From the NCBI RefSeq assembly GCF_036370855.1, contig NC_088117.1:1550001-1614000 (forward strand): DNA of 64,000 nucleotides, given 5' to 3'. Below, piece by piece: positions 43,777-56,100 of the stretch. This DNA is from Dromaius novaehollandiae. Lineage: Eukaryota; Chordata; Aves; Casuariiformes; Dromaiidae. The translations under genes and the position numbers were made by a program. Each line of letters starts with the position of its first letter. Position 1 is the stretch's first letter. A model generated the notes under the pieces. The model was not told the DNA's origin. It did no database searches and saw only the letters and a list, made by a program, of their open reading frames with translations.

Positions 43777-44345
43777 AATCACAGAATGGTTGAGATTGGA
43801 AGGGACCTCTGGAGATCATCTAATCCAACTTCTCTGCTCAAGCAGGATCACCTAGAGCACACTGCACAGGATTGAGCCCAGGCAGGTTTTGAATATCTCC
43901 AGAGGAGACTCCACAACCTCTCTGGGCAACCTGTTCCAGTGCTCTGTCAACCAGTAGCTCCATGTCTCTCTTCTACTGGGGAGCCCAGAACTGGACACAG
44001 CTCTCCAGATGTGACCTCACCAGGGCTGAGCAGAGAGGGAGGATCACCTCCCTCAACCTGCTGGCAACGCTCTTCCTAACGCACCCCATGATGCCACTGG
44101 CTTTCTTGGCCACAAGGGCACATTGCTGGCTCATGGTCCACTTGTCCTTCAGGACCCCCAGGTCCTTCTCCACAGAGCTGCTTTCCAGCACATCAGCCTC
44201 CAGCCTGTACTGGTGCGTGGGGTTATTCCTCCCCAGGGGCAGGACCCTGCACTTCCCTTTGTTGAACTTCATGAGGTTCCTCTCCATCCAACTCTGCAGC
44301 CTGTCCAGGTCTCTCTGAACGGCAGCACAGTCCTCAGGGGTATTG
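43777..44345 (-). mobile_element. CR1 LINE fragment, antisense, 5'-truncated and internally deleted
   Basis: The left end carries the CR1 3'-terminal ATTCTGTG motif on the minus strand, followed by the family's GATCATCTAATCC-type sequence. The right part encodes, on the minus strand (43,973-44,287), the C-terminal reverse-transcriptase remnant with [20 protein letters not shown] and [15 protein letters not shown]. Relative to the family layout as I know it, a segment between the 3' tail and this coding part is missing. The frame is open for 105 codons but has no intact endonuclease or polymerase core, so it is a dead copy. CR1 is the main LINE of birds, crocodilians and turtles. Confidence 0.93.
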
Positions 44346-44707
44346 ACCTCATCGAGACCTAACGTGCTTGTGACACTGCTTCAACGCCACACGCACAAAA
44401 AACAGTTCGATTTCTTTCTTGGTTTGAGTCAAACCAGCAGGATTTCCTGGAGGGACAGTACGTCCCTGTTTCGTATGCGAGACTTGCGTTCGCCTGCCGG
44501 AGCGAAAACCAGGTGAGGGTGCAAAAGCACGCGTGGAAACGGAGGCATGGACCGAGATGAGCCCCAGGCCCCCGCGGGGCCACCGGGCTCCACCGGGGCC
44601 ACCACCACTGACTGCAGCAGGTCCTGTGGGGCCCAACTCCCGGTGACACTGACACCAGGGAGCCGGTGCCACCGTAGCAAAGCCACAGGCTGGCAGGGCA
44701 GTGTCAC

Positions 44708-44762
44708 CCAGCCCCACCGCCCCGGCGAGGAGTCGTGGCAGGAAACGTGCTCCCAGCGCCAT
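44708..44762 (-). CDS. NPDC1: Candidate NPDC1 first exon A (signal peptide), collinear
   Basis: ATG at 44762 (context CGGGATGG) starts 18 codons, MALGARFLPRLLAGAVGL, ending one base into a codon at donor GTGACA. Joined to exon 2 it reads ...GAVGLA then DSCPRSLDC, a plausible signal peptide with an Ala at the cleavage point. It lies upstream of exon 2 in the right order, at the edge of CpG-rich DNA. The weak +5 base of the donor, the short hydrophobic core with an internal Arg, and the small size mean it could be chance. Confidence 0.4.
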
Positions 44763-45550
44763 CCCGCTCGCCCCTGCTCCGAGGGAGGAAACGCCGCCTT
44801 CTTGCACAGCACCAGGCGCTCCGGGCAGAGGACCCGGGAACTGAACGCCTCTGTTTCGCTTTGAGACAGCCCAAACGGGGAAATGGGCTCCTTTCCAGAC
44901 GGCGCCCCGTTTCTCCGGGATGGCGGTGGAGATGGCCAGTCCCGGCTCTGTTTGGGCCACCCGTTCGCCATGCAGCATCACATCTGCTAATCCTCGGAGG
45001 GCCGGCGGCGGCGGCGGTTTCTCTATGTAACGAAGCACGGCAGAGCCGCCTTTGCTGCAGCGGTTTATCTCGCAGGTGCCGCTTTCTCGACATCTCCAAT
45101 TAGGCCCCATTAGAGAGGCAAGCCAGAGCCTGCCAGAGCCCAGCACAGGGCGCGAGGAATTAATCTGGCGTGATGCGCTTGGAGCATTCTGCCGCACGCC
45201 GAGGCCAACAAAAGGCTGGGGGCGCTTAATGCAAAGAGTTTAAAAGCATTAGGAGAGCGAGAAAGCAAGTCACCGCCGCATCCAGAGCCTGATAATTCCT
45301 TCATTAGAGAAAGCAAGCGACAGCAGGCCCGAGAAAAACAAAACCCAGGGAGTGGCGGGGGATCAAGTGCTTCGGAAGGCTCCTCGGCGAGAGCGAGCGG
45401 AGCTGCTGGGCGAGCGCCCGTCCCCGCGTGCCCTCCCGCGCCAGGGCTGCCGCCTCACCCCGCGCCCGGGCGGCAGCGGCAGACGGCAGGGATGCTCAGC
45501 CGAGGGTGAGCGCAGAGAAAGCCTTGCCCAGAGTCGGGCTGGATCCGACC
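44763..45550 (-). promoter_or_regulatory. CpG-rich stretch with homeodomain-motif cluster upstream of candidate NPDC1 exon A
   Basis: CpG density is raised at 44,763-45,075 and 45,340-45,500. Between them lies an AT-richer section (45,097-45,307) with at least five ATTA/TAAT cores. The arrangement suits a promoter with a proximal regulatory block for a minus-strand gene, but no transcript evidence is available. Confidence 0.35.
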
Positions 45551-47250
45551 TTCCTGGCCAGGAGACCGACTGATTTTCCCTTTGTGCTTAATGGGGACAA
45601 AAATTGGACATTTAAGCAGAGGGGCTGTTTTTCTACCCGTTGTTGCTTCCTTACGGTCGCTTACACTTCATTTAAAAAGGCAACAAAGCCAAAAACGCTC
45701 AAAAGCTCAAAGGAAGAGGTGGCAGGGTGGCGATGGGGAGCCAGGACACCCCACGCTCCCGCTGGGGAGAGATGTGCCGCGGGAACAAGCCCCAGCATTT
45801 TCCCACACGGGCTGGGGAGGAGGCGACAGCCAGAGACCCTCCGCGACCCTCCACTGTCGCAGGCGCATGAAAACGTGTCCTTCCTCCCCCTCTCCCCCAG
45901 GAACAGACACCGAAAAAAGCTTTCCGTACGCAGAAGAAAGCAACTCAACCCACTCGGCGCTCAAAATTAGAGGGCGCCGCTGATGAAAGCAGGCTGCACC
46001 CTGCATCACCTCGGCAATCTGCAGCCGCAGAGTATCCCAAAAAGCGCGGTCTGCCCCGGCAGCCGTTTGGCAGCGCCAAGCAGCCTGCGAGATCCCGTCA
46101 GGATCCCACGGATCCATAAATAAAGGCGACAGGGATTCACCAGGGAGGAAGGACAGCCGGGGAAAAGGTGGTCCCATTGGCAAGACGGCATGGAGCCTGG
46201 CTGGGGCGCGGAGCTGGGACAGGGCCGGGCTGCCGTACTGAAATTCAGGCTGGCTGCTTCCCCCGCGGGAGGCGGCGAGCTGCAAGCCCCAGCATCCTCA
46301 GCCAGCGCCCGGCAACCTATTCAATAAAACCCCACGTTGAATATATAAAAGGTCGTTAGCTGTGTTTGAGGAACGAGCTGTGCTTGCGCAACTGTCACGG
46401 GTAAGGAATAAGAGCGAGCGAGATGGGCATTCATCTAATTAAACTCCAAATGTTGAAGCAATCGTTATTTAGCAAGCACGCACATCAGCCCACTGCGCGG
46501 GGCTCGCGGCTCCCCGTTCAGTCGTTATCGCGAGCCACCGAGGCCGCGGGACGGCCCAGAGGCAGCTGAGCAGAGGGTTTTTCAGGGCTGTTTCTGGAGA
46601 GGTTTGGCAAGAGCCGCCACCTCTGTGCCGTGTCTCCAGGACAAGCCGGACACTGGGGAGGAGGAGGGCGAAGGGGCACCCAGCAGTGCCAACACTGGGT
46701 GCTGGCAATCGGGCACCGGGTGCTCGGCAGCCGCGGGGGAGGTTTAGCACGTCGCCTGCGGGGACCCCCAGGGAGCTGCCTCTCCGTCCGCCACCGCCGA
46801 ACCGCGGTGATGCCGCTCTGTGGGCAACAGCACCCTCCACCCTGCCTCTGCCCTCGCTGTTGGGCTGCAATGATTTGGGATTCCCCCCTCCAAAACCAGG
46901 CGTGTCGATCACCGTCAGCGCACCGCCTGCGTTCCCAGCCACGCTCGCCGCTGGCGGCAGCGCAAACCGCCTCTTCGCTGCGGAGGTGCCGGGCTGTTCC
47001 CGCAGCGCTAGGGCATTACGTGGCCACCGGGCTCGGTACATCAGCGGTACATCAGCGCGACGCAGAGCAGAGCCCGTGGGCTGGGACCTGGGAGACTTGG
47101 CCTTCAAGCTGTTGGGCATCTGCCGCTGCGTTTTCCTTACCAACACGCTTTCTCAAATCCTACTCACAGGCTGCAACACCCACGGACCAGGAACACCGCA
47201 GAGCAGCACGGACGCTGCCTTCGGGCTGCTACAAAACAGCACAGGAGGAG

Positions 47251-47328
47251 CGTTGCAAGAGGTGCTGACAATAAAACATTGCAAGAGGGACGCGCAGCAA
47301 AACGTTGCAGGAGGGGTGGACAATAAAG
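47251..47328 (+). repeat. 26-bp tandem repeat, three copies
   Basis: Units start CGTTGCAAGAGG, CATTGCAAGAGG and CGTTGCAGGAGG. Copies 1 and 3 end GACAATAAA, which supplies two AATAAA hexamers on the plus strand. Confidence 0.85.
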
Positions 47329-48464
47329 CATCACCCGAAGCCACTGCCAGCCACAGCCCAGCTGGGACGTCGCCAGCAGGGACCTTCCAAGGGCGCCTGG
47401 CAGCTGAGGATGCTCCGTTCACGCTGCCCATCCCTGCAACTATCAGGGTGCAAATCTCTCGTGCAAGCGGGCGCCAGCACAGAGCACCGTGAGAGGCGGC
47501 TCGAAAAGCATTGGCGAAGCTGTTCCCGGACCGTGCAGATGGACGCTGCCCGTCGCGATGAGACCTGACAGCGTCACGCCGAGCCCTCCTCGGGCTGATA
47601 AGGAGACCTGGCTGAGAAAAATTACGCCCCTGGGCAAAATCTTTTTTCCCCCTACAGTCGTACCAAAAAGCACAGCAGGGAAAATGCTAAAATAAAATAA
47701 AAGGAGGATGTCGGGCTAGCAAAGGAACGTGGGAATCATGCCTGGGGGGCTTAATCGCAGCAGAGAAAAAGTTAAAAGTTAGCGTAAGAGGCAGATTAAT
47801 TAAGGAGAAGTCCCGTAAGAGCATATAAGCTCCGTACACGAGCATCGCCCAGCCTCGAGGGAAGCGCAACAGGGCAGAGAGGGGCCGGGCTGAGCATCTG
47901 GGGGATTATCCGGGAAGGGCACTAATCAGCTTCGGGAAGGCCGGGAGAAGGGGGACCGGCAGCCCAGGGATCGTTGTGCCACTCTCATCCCCTCCCTGCA
48001 GCTGCATCCAGGCCGCACCACTGCAGGAGGGTGCCGAGAGCGGGCCCGGCCGCGCTGCCGGCTCCCGGCCGATCTGGCTCCCTAGAGCCAAGGAGCAGGG
48101 AGGAAATCTTTCGGGGGCCCCAGCGTCCTCGGTGCTCCCTTCCCGTGGCCGAGCCACCTTGGCCCCTGCTGTCCCGGGAAGCCTCGGCATTGCAAAGCAC
48201 CCCTCTCCCCACGGCAACCCGGCCACAGCCGGTGGCTTCTCGCGTTCGGATGAGGCCGGACAAACACCCCCTGCCCGGACCCAGCACCCTGCCCGGACCC
48301 AGCACCCCGCCGGTGCCGAGGAGGGAGCCGCTCCGCAGGCCTGGCAGGCGGCCAGCACCACCGCCACCGCTCAAAGGCGAGCGAGGCTTCAGCATTAAAA
48401 ATAAATACGGCAGAGGGCACGGCGTGCTGCCGTCAGCGCTCGCGGCCCGGCTCCAAGGGCACCG

Positions 48465-48583
48465 CTCCTCCTCCTCCTCCTCCTCCTCCTCCTCCTCCTC
48501 CTCCTCCTCCTCCTCCTCCTCCTCCTCCTCCTCCTCCTCCTCCTCCTCCTCCTCCTCCTCCTCCTCCTCCTCCTCCTCCTCCT
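48465..48583 (+). repeat. (CTC)n trinucleotide microsatellite, about 40 units, uninterrupted
   Basis: 119 bp of perfect CTC repeat (GAG on the minus strand), a pure polypyrimidine-polypurine tract capable of triplex (H-DNA) formation. It gives false Ser- and Arg-rich ORFs. Confidence 0.98.
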
Positions 48584-50796
48584 GCCAGGTGACGCGGGGC
48601 CCCGCTCCTGGCCGGCGTTTTCCAGTGCTGCTGCCGGGAGCCTGGCGCTCATCCGGGGGTTTTCCTCGGGCCCGGGAGCCGCCGCTACCTTCTGGTCAGA
48701 AAAAAAATCGCTGCTGGCTCCCGGCCGCGCTAGGAGCTGGAGGCCAGGGCGGTGCATGGATGCGGCCCCTCTCCCGGCTGCCAGCACGGCAGCCCATCAG
48801 CAGGCGAGACCCACACGGGAACCTCGGCTCCCCGCTTTCCCGCGCCTGCGAGCACAGCTCAGCCGAAAGCGAGCCTCCAGCTGCAAGACCACAAAAAGAG
48901 AGATGGAAAAAAATCCAGCACAAATCAGGCTAGAATTAAAAAAAGTCAAAAATCAGGATAGGATTTACCAGGGAGGCCAAATAGCCAGAGCTTGCTTGTG
49001 CTCCAGGTGCATTTCCAAAGGCTCCTTGTGGGCTGGGACCCCTCTGCTGAAGGGCAGGTGATGGAGCATGGGGACATCTCCGCAGGCTGCATGTGCCACC
49101 AGGCAGGGGATGAATTGGGGACGGGGACAGGGGGGGATCGGCGCTATTCAGTTTGGGGCGGGAGGCTCATTCGTGCACCAAGGATGGTGAGCACTGCCCG
49201 CACGGATGCCCCAAGCTCTGCAAGAGCTCAGTGGGAATAGGGCGACCAAAGACTGGGTTCAAACCAAGCCAGGCCAAGGGGACGCCTGGAGCAAAAGCAG
49301 CCACTCGCAAACCTACGCGTGTCCCGGGGAGGCAACAGCGTCAGATGGGGCCGTGCCCGAACCGGCCTCCTGGCAGGAGACATCTGCTCGCCAGCTCTGC
49401 GAGACCGCTCCGGCTCCTCGCACCCAGCCACTGCTGGGAGCCCGCTGTGGGCTGCAGCCGGCACACGTCACGAGCCACGCTCCTGCCTCTGAAAATGCAG
49501 TAAACTCGATTCCTCCGGCGTGCGGAGACGGAACAGGTCTTGCTGCTCCAGGAGAAAAAAAAAAACGACTTTATTAAAACGTTAGCTCCAGAGAGCGCAG
49601 AGGAAGCACTCAGCTCTGCTTTTCGCTCCTGGGTTTTGCAGTAGGTCACTCGCTGGAGAGAAGAGCCCAGGCTGCAGGCGGAGGAGCACCGGGTGCAGCC
49701 CCCGGTCATCGCGCGGACATGGGCAGCGCTGCTGGGGCGTAGGCAGCCTCCCGTCTGCACCCCAAACGCCCGCTCCAGCCACCGAGCTGAACGGGAACGG
49801 CAGAGCCTGGGGCAGAGGGAGCGCAACGAGCTGCACCGGCTCAGATGGATGGTCCCTGGGGCCCCGTACCCTTCCTCGGAGCAAGACCAAGAGCAAACAC
49901 CACGGGCAGCAGACAGGGACAGGGTGATGGTATGAGCCATCTCCCCCTCAGTCCTTGGCTTTTTTCGGCTCAGTAGGTTTGAGCCAAACATCTCTTTTTC
50001 AGCAAGCCCCACCTGATCCGCTCTCCTCGTGGGCCCGCATCAGTGCTGAGCGCCCGCACCACCCTTCAGCAAGTTGTCCCACAGATCCACCTCCCCTTGC
50101 AACCGCAGCCACCGCCTTTCGTCTGCTTTGAGCCTGGACCCTCCTGACTATCGTTCTTGCATCAGAAACACCGTAAAAGCAACTGAAGACTTCCTGCATT
50201 TTCACGTTCCTGGGAATCGAGCACATGGCAGGAGCACGCGAACGAGCTGCGGACAGAAACCTTTGATGGTCACAGTGCCTGGAAAGGGTCTCATCCAGCA
50301 GAAGGGTGCTGGGTCCTGCACACAAGCCCCTGCTGCCTTCAGGGAGATTTAAGCAACACGTTAGGGGCAGGTATCCTTGTCAGGAAGACTATTTTCAAGC
50401 TAAAACCCCTTTGCATGCTGGAAAGCACCGTGCATGCCCACATCCCAGTTGCACGGGGGGCTGCAATGCAGCTTCTCCCATGCCTTGACCCGGCCCTGCT
50501 CATGCAGCCCCGTTCCCTGCCGGGGAGCACCCTCCGCACGCGTGGGGGTGACAGCAGCGCGGATGAGGCCACACTGAGTGGCACCGGCCCGTGCCCCACG
50601 TGGGAGTGTCACACGTCCCTGCCCAGCTCTGCTCTGCTGCACCACCCTTCCCCTCACCGCCCCAGGGATAGCGCACAGCAAACATCTCTTTCAGCGCAGC
50701 ACTTCCCAGGCCTGCCAGCCCATGCTGGAGGTCGTAAATAAATCATCCTCTGAAAAGCACCTTGCTGCTCTTTGCAGCATAAAACACTTATCTCCC

Positions 50797-50853
50797 TTCT
50801 TGTTTATCAGGTTTTGCTCAAGCCAATACCAGTCTGCTGGGCTTTTATCTGCC
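50797..50853 (+). repeat. Duplicated element, copy 1
   Basis: The block with TTCTTGTTTATCA, TTTGCTCAAGC and CTGCTGGGCTTTTATCTG also occurs at 53,057-53,112. Both copies are followed by TTTG-rich sequence, and weak similarity extends about 20 bp upstream. Confidence 0.8.
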
Positions 50854-53056
50854 CAGAGTCCTTCTGGGCTAGGTTGGGTTTGCTGCTTTGTGTGGGTTTT
50901 TTGTTTGTTTTGTGTTTTTTTTTTTTTTTTTTGCAAATCAGGTAGACTCAGCGCCGACGGTCTCGCTTGGCCGGCCCGGGGACACGGAGATCCCCGCGCA
51001 GCTTCGCTCTCCGCAGGGCTGGGTTGGCAGTGCTTTCATCTGCAGTCCTGCCTCCCCGCCCCGCTGCAACACGCACTCGGGAAAAAATTAATAAATCTGT
51101 GCTTTTCAGAGCAGGCTTCCTTCCTGCCTGCCCAGCAGAACAAAACAAGACACCGGGACATGGGCTTCCTGCTCGCGCAGCGGGTGGAGGGACACCGCTC
51201 CCAGCCCCACGCACGGCGCTCAGCACCCGCGCAGGCGGGTCAGCCCCCGAGCTCTGGCGGAGGGGACGAATCCAGCCTAGAAACAAAGGGAAAAGCCACT
51301 AAGCACAAAACCCAGGCTGAAATGCAAACAGCCCAAGAGTTTTGAGCCAAGCTTTACTGCGCCTCGAGCAACAGTGGGAAGACACGTGGTTCCCAACGTG
51401 TCGGCTGAAGGTGGGATGATGGGTGTGAAACCAGGGCCAAGCTGGGACAGCGCAGGGAGCCGGGTCCTGTGCTGTGCAGAGCGGCACGTGGCAGGGGACA
51501 GCAACCTCTGCCCAGCTTGTCCCTGGGGCAAATGCCACACGGAGGACGTGCATGGGCATCGCAGCCCTGCTGCAAGGGAAATCCCCTCCTGAAACGCTCT
51601 CCTGATTATGTTTCCACCTGTAAAGGTGCCTTTGGAGATGTGGCAGATTGCTCCCCAGGAAGAAGCGGTGAAGGACAAGGAGCAACTGCCCACGGGGCCG
51701 TGCAGGAGCACTCCACGGCCCCACCGCCACATTCCCGAGCTCAGGCTTCTCCAAAGCAATTCAGCAGACATCACGCAGAGCGCCAACCCGCAGCATTTCC
51801 CATATCCCAGAGCCAAACCAGCCCAAGTCACCTGGGGGAAATGCAAAAACTTCAAAGACAGGCTTCAGGGTTACCCTCGCAGCACAGCGAGAGAAGCAGG
51901 GAGTCCCAAGAAGCACACGAGTTGGGGAGGAACCCACCTCAGAAGACACATGTGGTATTGCTAGAGGAAATCCAAACTACAAACACCCCCAAAATTCAAG
52001 GAGCTCTTGTGTTCATGTACCTCAGAGCACAGAAGCAGGAAGCACCACCTTCCGGTATCAAACTGAAGGAGTAGGATTTCACGTAATTGCTACTCAAACC
52101 CTTTATTGGGCAAAAAAATTACTCCTCACTGCCTTGGCATTTTGCCTAGCACATTAAGGAAACAGAAGCAGGATTAATGGGCATTGCAGGAAGGGGATAC
52201 GGCACCGGGATGGATAAAAACAACTCCTTCAAACCGCAACTTCAGACCCTGATGGAGTCTCACAGACCAAAGACTGCCCGCTCGCCCTCCACTGCTGTGC
52301 CCAAGGCCACAGGGCCAGGCAAAGGTATTTGCCTGTTCTGCAGATGCAAGGGCAGAGCTGTGGGGTGGCAGAGGACATGGACTTATGTCGCTTCTACTGC
52401 CCCACACAGCAGCTAGCCCACACGCTGGGTCATCTCAAGAAGGTAGCACCATCATCTCAAGGTGGTATGATCACCACACACCACCTGGTGAGGACAGAAG
52501 GACCCCGGGGACCACTGTCACCTTGCCGAGCTCTCCAGTGATGCGTATCCCTCCGTGGGATGCATACCGCAGCGGGAACCGGTCACCGAGCCTTTCCCCA
52601 GCACACGTCACCCCTCGCCCCAGCCCACAGTCAAATGGGTCCGTCCCGGTTGCACCGAGCCGAACGCGATGCCTCAGCCCCCCAGCATTTCCCTGGGTGC
52701 TGCTGGGTTTGGGCCAGCCTGGGACCTTGCTGCCTATTTCCACTTGTTTCTTACAGTCTCTGCAGCATCTGCACGCTGTGCAATTTTGAGGAGGATTAAA
52801 CACTTCATCCCTACCCATGCCAGGGCTGACTCTGCAGTATAAGGGCCTGTCTCCTGCCAGAAGTGTTTTGCTTCAGATTTGCAGGAAGAGAAGCAATTGA
52901 AAGACAAACACATGCTATCTACAGTTTGCCTGGTACAGACCAAGCAGCATGTACCCCACGCATAAGGCCTTACCCTGGGACAGGCTTCGGACACCGCAGT
53001 CCCTCCAGGTCTGCGTGGAAGTGGAAAGAGGCCCCAGCTTAAAGCACACATCTACA

Positions 53057-53112
53057 TTCTTGTTTATCAAGCTTTGCTCAAGCAAACATCAACCTGCTGG
53101 GCTTTTTATCTG
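53057..53112 (+). repeat. Duplicated element, copy 2
   Basis: Diverged copy of 50,797-50,853 in the same orientation, offset 2,260 bp. TTCTTGTTTATCA and CTGCTGGGCTTTTTATCTG are the best-kept parts. Confidence 0.8.
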
Positions 53113-56100
53113 GACGAGGCTGCGGTCTGGGTTTTCTTTGTTTGTTTTTTACGGGGTAGGCTCAGAGGTCTGGCACAGCTCGATGGATACAACATGCAAG
53201 GAAAGCCTGTCCCCATACAGCTGCTTACAGGCACAGGACTCTCTGGGGTGCAGAAGTGACGCCAGCTGGGCTGCGCCAGCCTCGACGCCACGGCTGGCCC
53301 GCTGCAACGGGCTCTGTGGCCTGCTCCAGCTGCACATGGGGAGCAGAGGACGCGGTCAGAGATAGGGGGTGCCAAACGGGCCAGCCTGACCACCCCTGGA
53401 GATCCGCAGCCACGCAAGAGGGGTACACGGGGCTGCCGCAGCCACCAGGAGATGGTCCTGTCTCTGAAGGAACCACACAGCCCCCAAGCGCCAGCACACA
53501 GCCTGCACAGCCCTAGGACAGGGATAACCCGGCACCTCTGTCACAGCTACCAACCGAGCTGCAGGGCAACAAGGGACCTCCCTCTATGCACACACACACA
53601 ACCTGCCCCAGCCCAGTGTCCCCAGGCGACTTCCCAGGAGCCTGGGCAGGTGATTCCCACAAGTCCTGGCTTCCCGCAGCCCCAGCCTGGCTTGGAAAGG
53701 CTCCTTCCCTCCTCGTGCAGAGCCCTGAGGAGGCAGCGGAGCCCTAGACACTGCCTGGACGCAGGGCAGAGCTTGCTCCTCTCCCAGCTCGCCTGTCACC
53801 TTGCAAGGTCCTTGCGCTGCTTGACATGACCCCGCTGCAGACAGCACTCTCATGGCAGTTCCCAGCTTGTGAAAGGGCTCGCTGCACTCACCAGCTCCGC
53901 AAGCCCCGCAGCAGCTCCCGGCTAAGCTCACCCGGAGGAGCTTGGGCTCAGTCGCGATGGGTCTGCATGCCCTGGGCAGCAGGAGATGTCTGAAGGCTGC
54001 AGGATCTGTCTGGGATCATTTTAACAGCAGTGAGAGCCAGGGAAGAGCCACTTCTCATGGGCAGCACGCAAATGCATTTCCACTTACTGAAGCAAGGCAC
54101 AAACTTGCAACCTTTCTCTCCCTCTCGAGGGGACAGCTTGGGTGTGAACAACAGAGCCTCGGCCCCCACCAGATGCTTCCCCATGGACATCATCGCTGCT
54201 TGAGCAGCAAAGCGCTGCCAGAAGGGAAGGAGGAAGGAGAGAGGCGAATTGACCTCACCCAGACAAGGAATCTGCACGCCAAAGGGCACGCGCAAGCAGC
54301 CCAGAGCACAGCTCCACGGCCGGCAATCAGCCGCTGGCAGGAGCAGATTCGTGCTGCCCATGCCTGCAGTGGTTTAAATAAAAGCCAGGAGCAACGGATC
54401 CCTGGCTAACCACAGCTGCTCCCACCGGGGCCAGATGCTCTTTGGCAAGTTAAAACCTTCCCACACCTCGCTGGCTTTCCACACCACCAGGAGACGTTTT
54501 GAAGCCTTTCATAAAGAGGCACCAGGCATGATTTTGACACCCTCCTGCAGCTAAGCGAGAGCAGCAGCACATGGGGCTGCCCCCCAGGCCAGGAATATCC
54601 CAATTCTTTGTCCATCCTGCCTCCACCATCCAGTGTGGTGGATCCCAGCAGCTCAGGGGTGGGTTTCTCTCTGAAAATGGGGACCACAGACATGGCCACT
54701 GAATGCCAGGTCCCAGAAGGCTACAGGTCCAGTGTGCCAGCACCATGCACAGCTTCCAACCCGGGGGTGCAGCGTGCAAAACCGACTCTCGCAGCCTTTC
54801 AAACCGCTCCACGTGGAGCACAACCAGGGCAGGCAAACTGCGTCACACCAGTAGTCAAACAGACACATAAGCCAAAAAGTGCAAGAAATGCAAGGTCCAA
54901 ATCACCCCACCTCCAGAAAACCACTTGATCCCTTCCAGTTGGCTGGGCACAAAGACTGCACCTGATTTGACTCAACCACCGCAGCCAAAGAGGCCTCACA
55001 CAAGCGGATGAGATAGCGATAAAGACTCACTGGAGAACAAGTCTCGAGTCCTGCACCACGGGCTTTGCAGGTTTGGCAGGATTTTGCAGGCCTCCTGTGA
55101 CATGGGAAGGATCAGCACTGGGTGCCCCCAACCCTGTGGCACTCGGTGAGGCACTTGCACCAAAAGCTGTGTCCCGGAGCAGCGCCGAACACGGAGGCGG
55201 CATGGGAAGCGTGGCACCCAGGGCACCTGCAAAAAGGGCTGCAACCCGTGGCCGAGCAGTGGAGGAACCACCGTGATTTCTCTAGGTTTTTATCCACTGT
55301 AACAGGCAGCCGATTCCTGCAAACCCTCCCATTTCCAGCCAGGAAGCCAAGAATTAGCGCCGCAGGCAGCAGATCTCCCCTCGGCAGCCACACGCGGCGC
55401 CCGGAGGAAGGGTCACATTACAGGCAGCTTATCAGGGCCTCTCATTCCCTGGGCTTAGCGGGCTGCTCGGAAATAATCCCTGCCAGATGCAAGATGATGA
55501 GCTCCCCAAAACAAAGCTCTCCCTTCCTCCTGCCTCCTCTTTCGTCACGCAAGAGCTGCCAGCTTCTGAGAAACGCTCAGCAAAACCTTGCTGGGCTGTT
55601 ACTGCAATGCCCCAGGACCTCAACCAAACCCACGGGTGCCACCTGCACGTGGTGAAAGAAACAACTTCCCCACATTTTTCCCTCTGCCCAGAGAGAGGAT
55701 TGCCACCTCCCTTCTTCTTCTGAAGCCAGAAGTTCACAGGCACATCTGTGCCATGAGGGATTTGCGGGTGGATGGGCTGGTCCACAGCAGGGCATCTCCA
55801 GCATCCAGTACAGACTCCCAGCAAAAAGCCCTGGCCACCAGGTCTCCCTCTCACGGCACGTGGCTTGGATGAGTAGGACTTGCTCTCTGCAGTCAAGTGA
55901 ACCTTCCTCCCCTCAGATACTCAACCAAAGGCTTTGCTGTCTTTGCTATCCATATAGGAGACCCGCCAAAAACACTGTGTGCACTTAGGGTGGTCAGTGG
56001 TCACGTTGCATCACACTGGACAAAAAATGGAGCAAGTGAGATTTTGGCGCTTTACTGGTAGGAAGAGGCAGCGCATTGGACATTAATATCATCTGCTTTG

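Noticed and set aside
48395-48787. Arg-rich (minus) and Ser-rich (plus) frames
   Set aside because: Direct translation of the CTC/GAG microsatellite.
49341-50012. 223-codon minus-strand frame rich in Cys and Ser next to an AATAAA
   Set aside because: No signal peptide, no recognisable family and no supporting splice sites; the Cys pattern shows no regular spacing.
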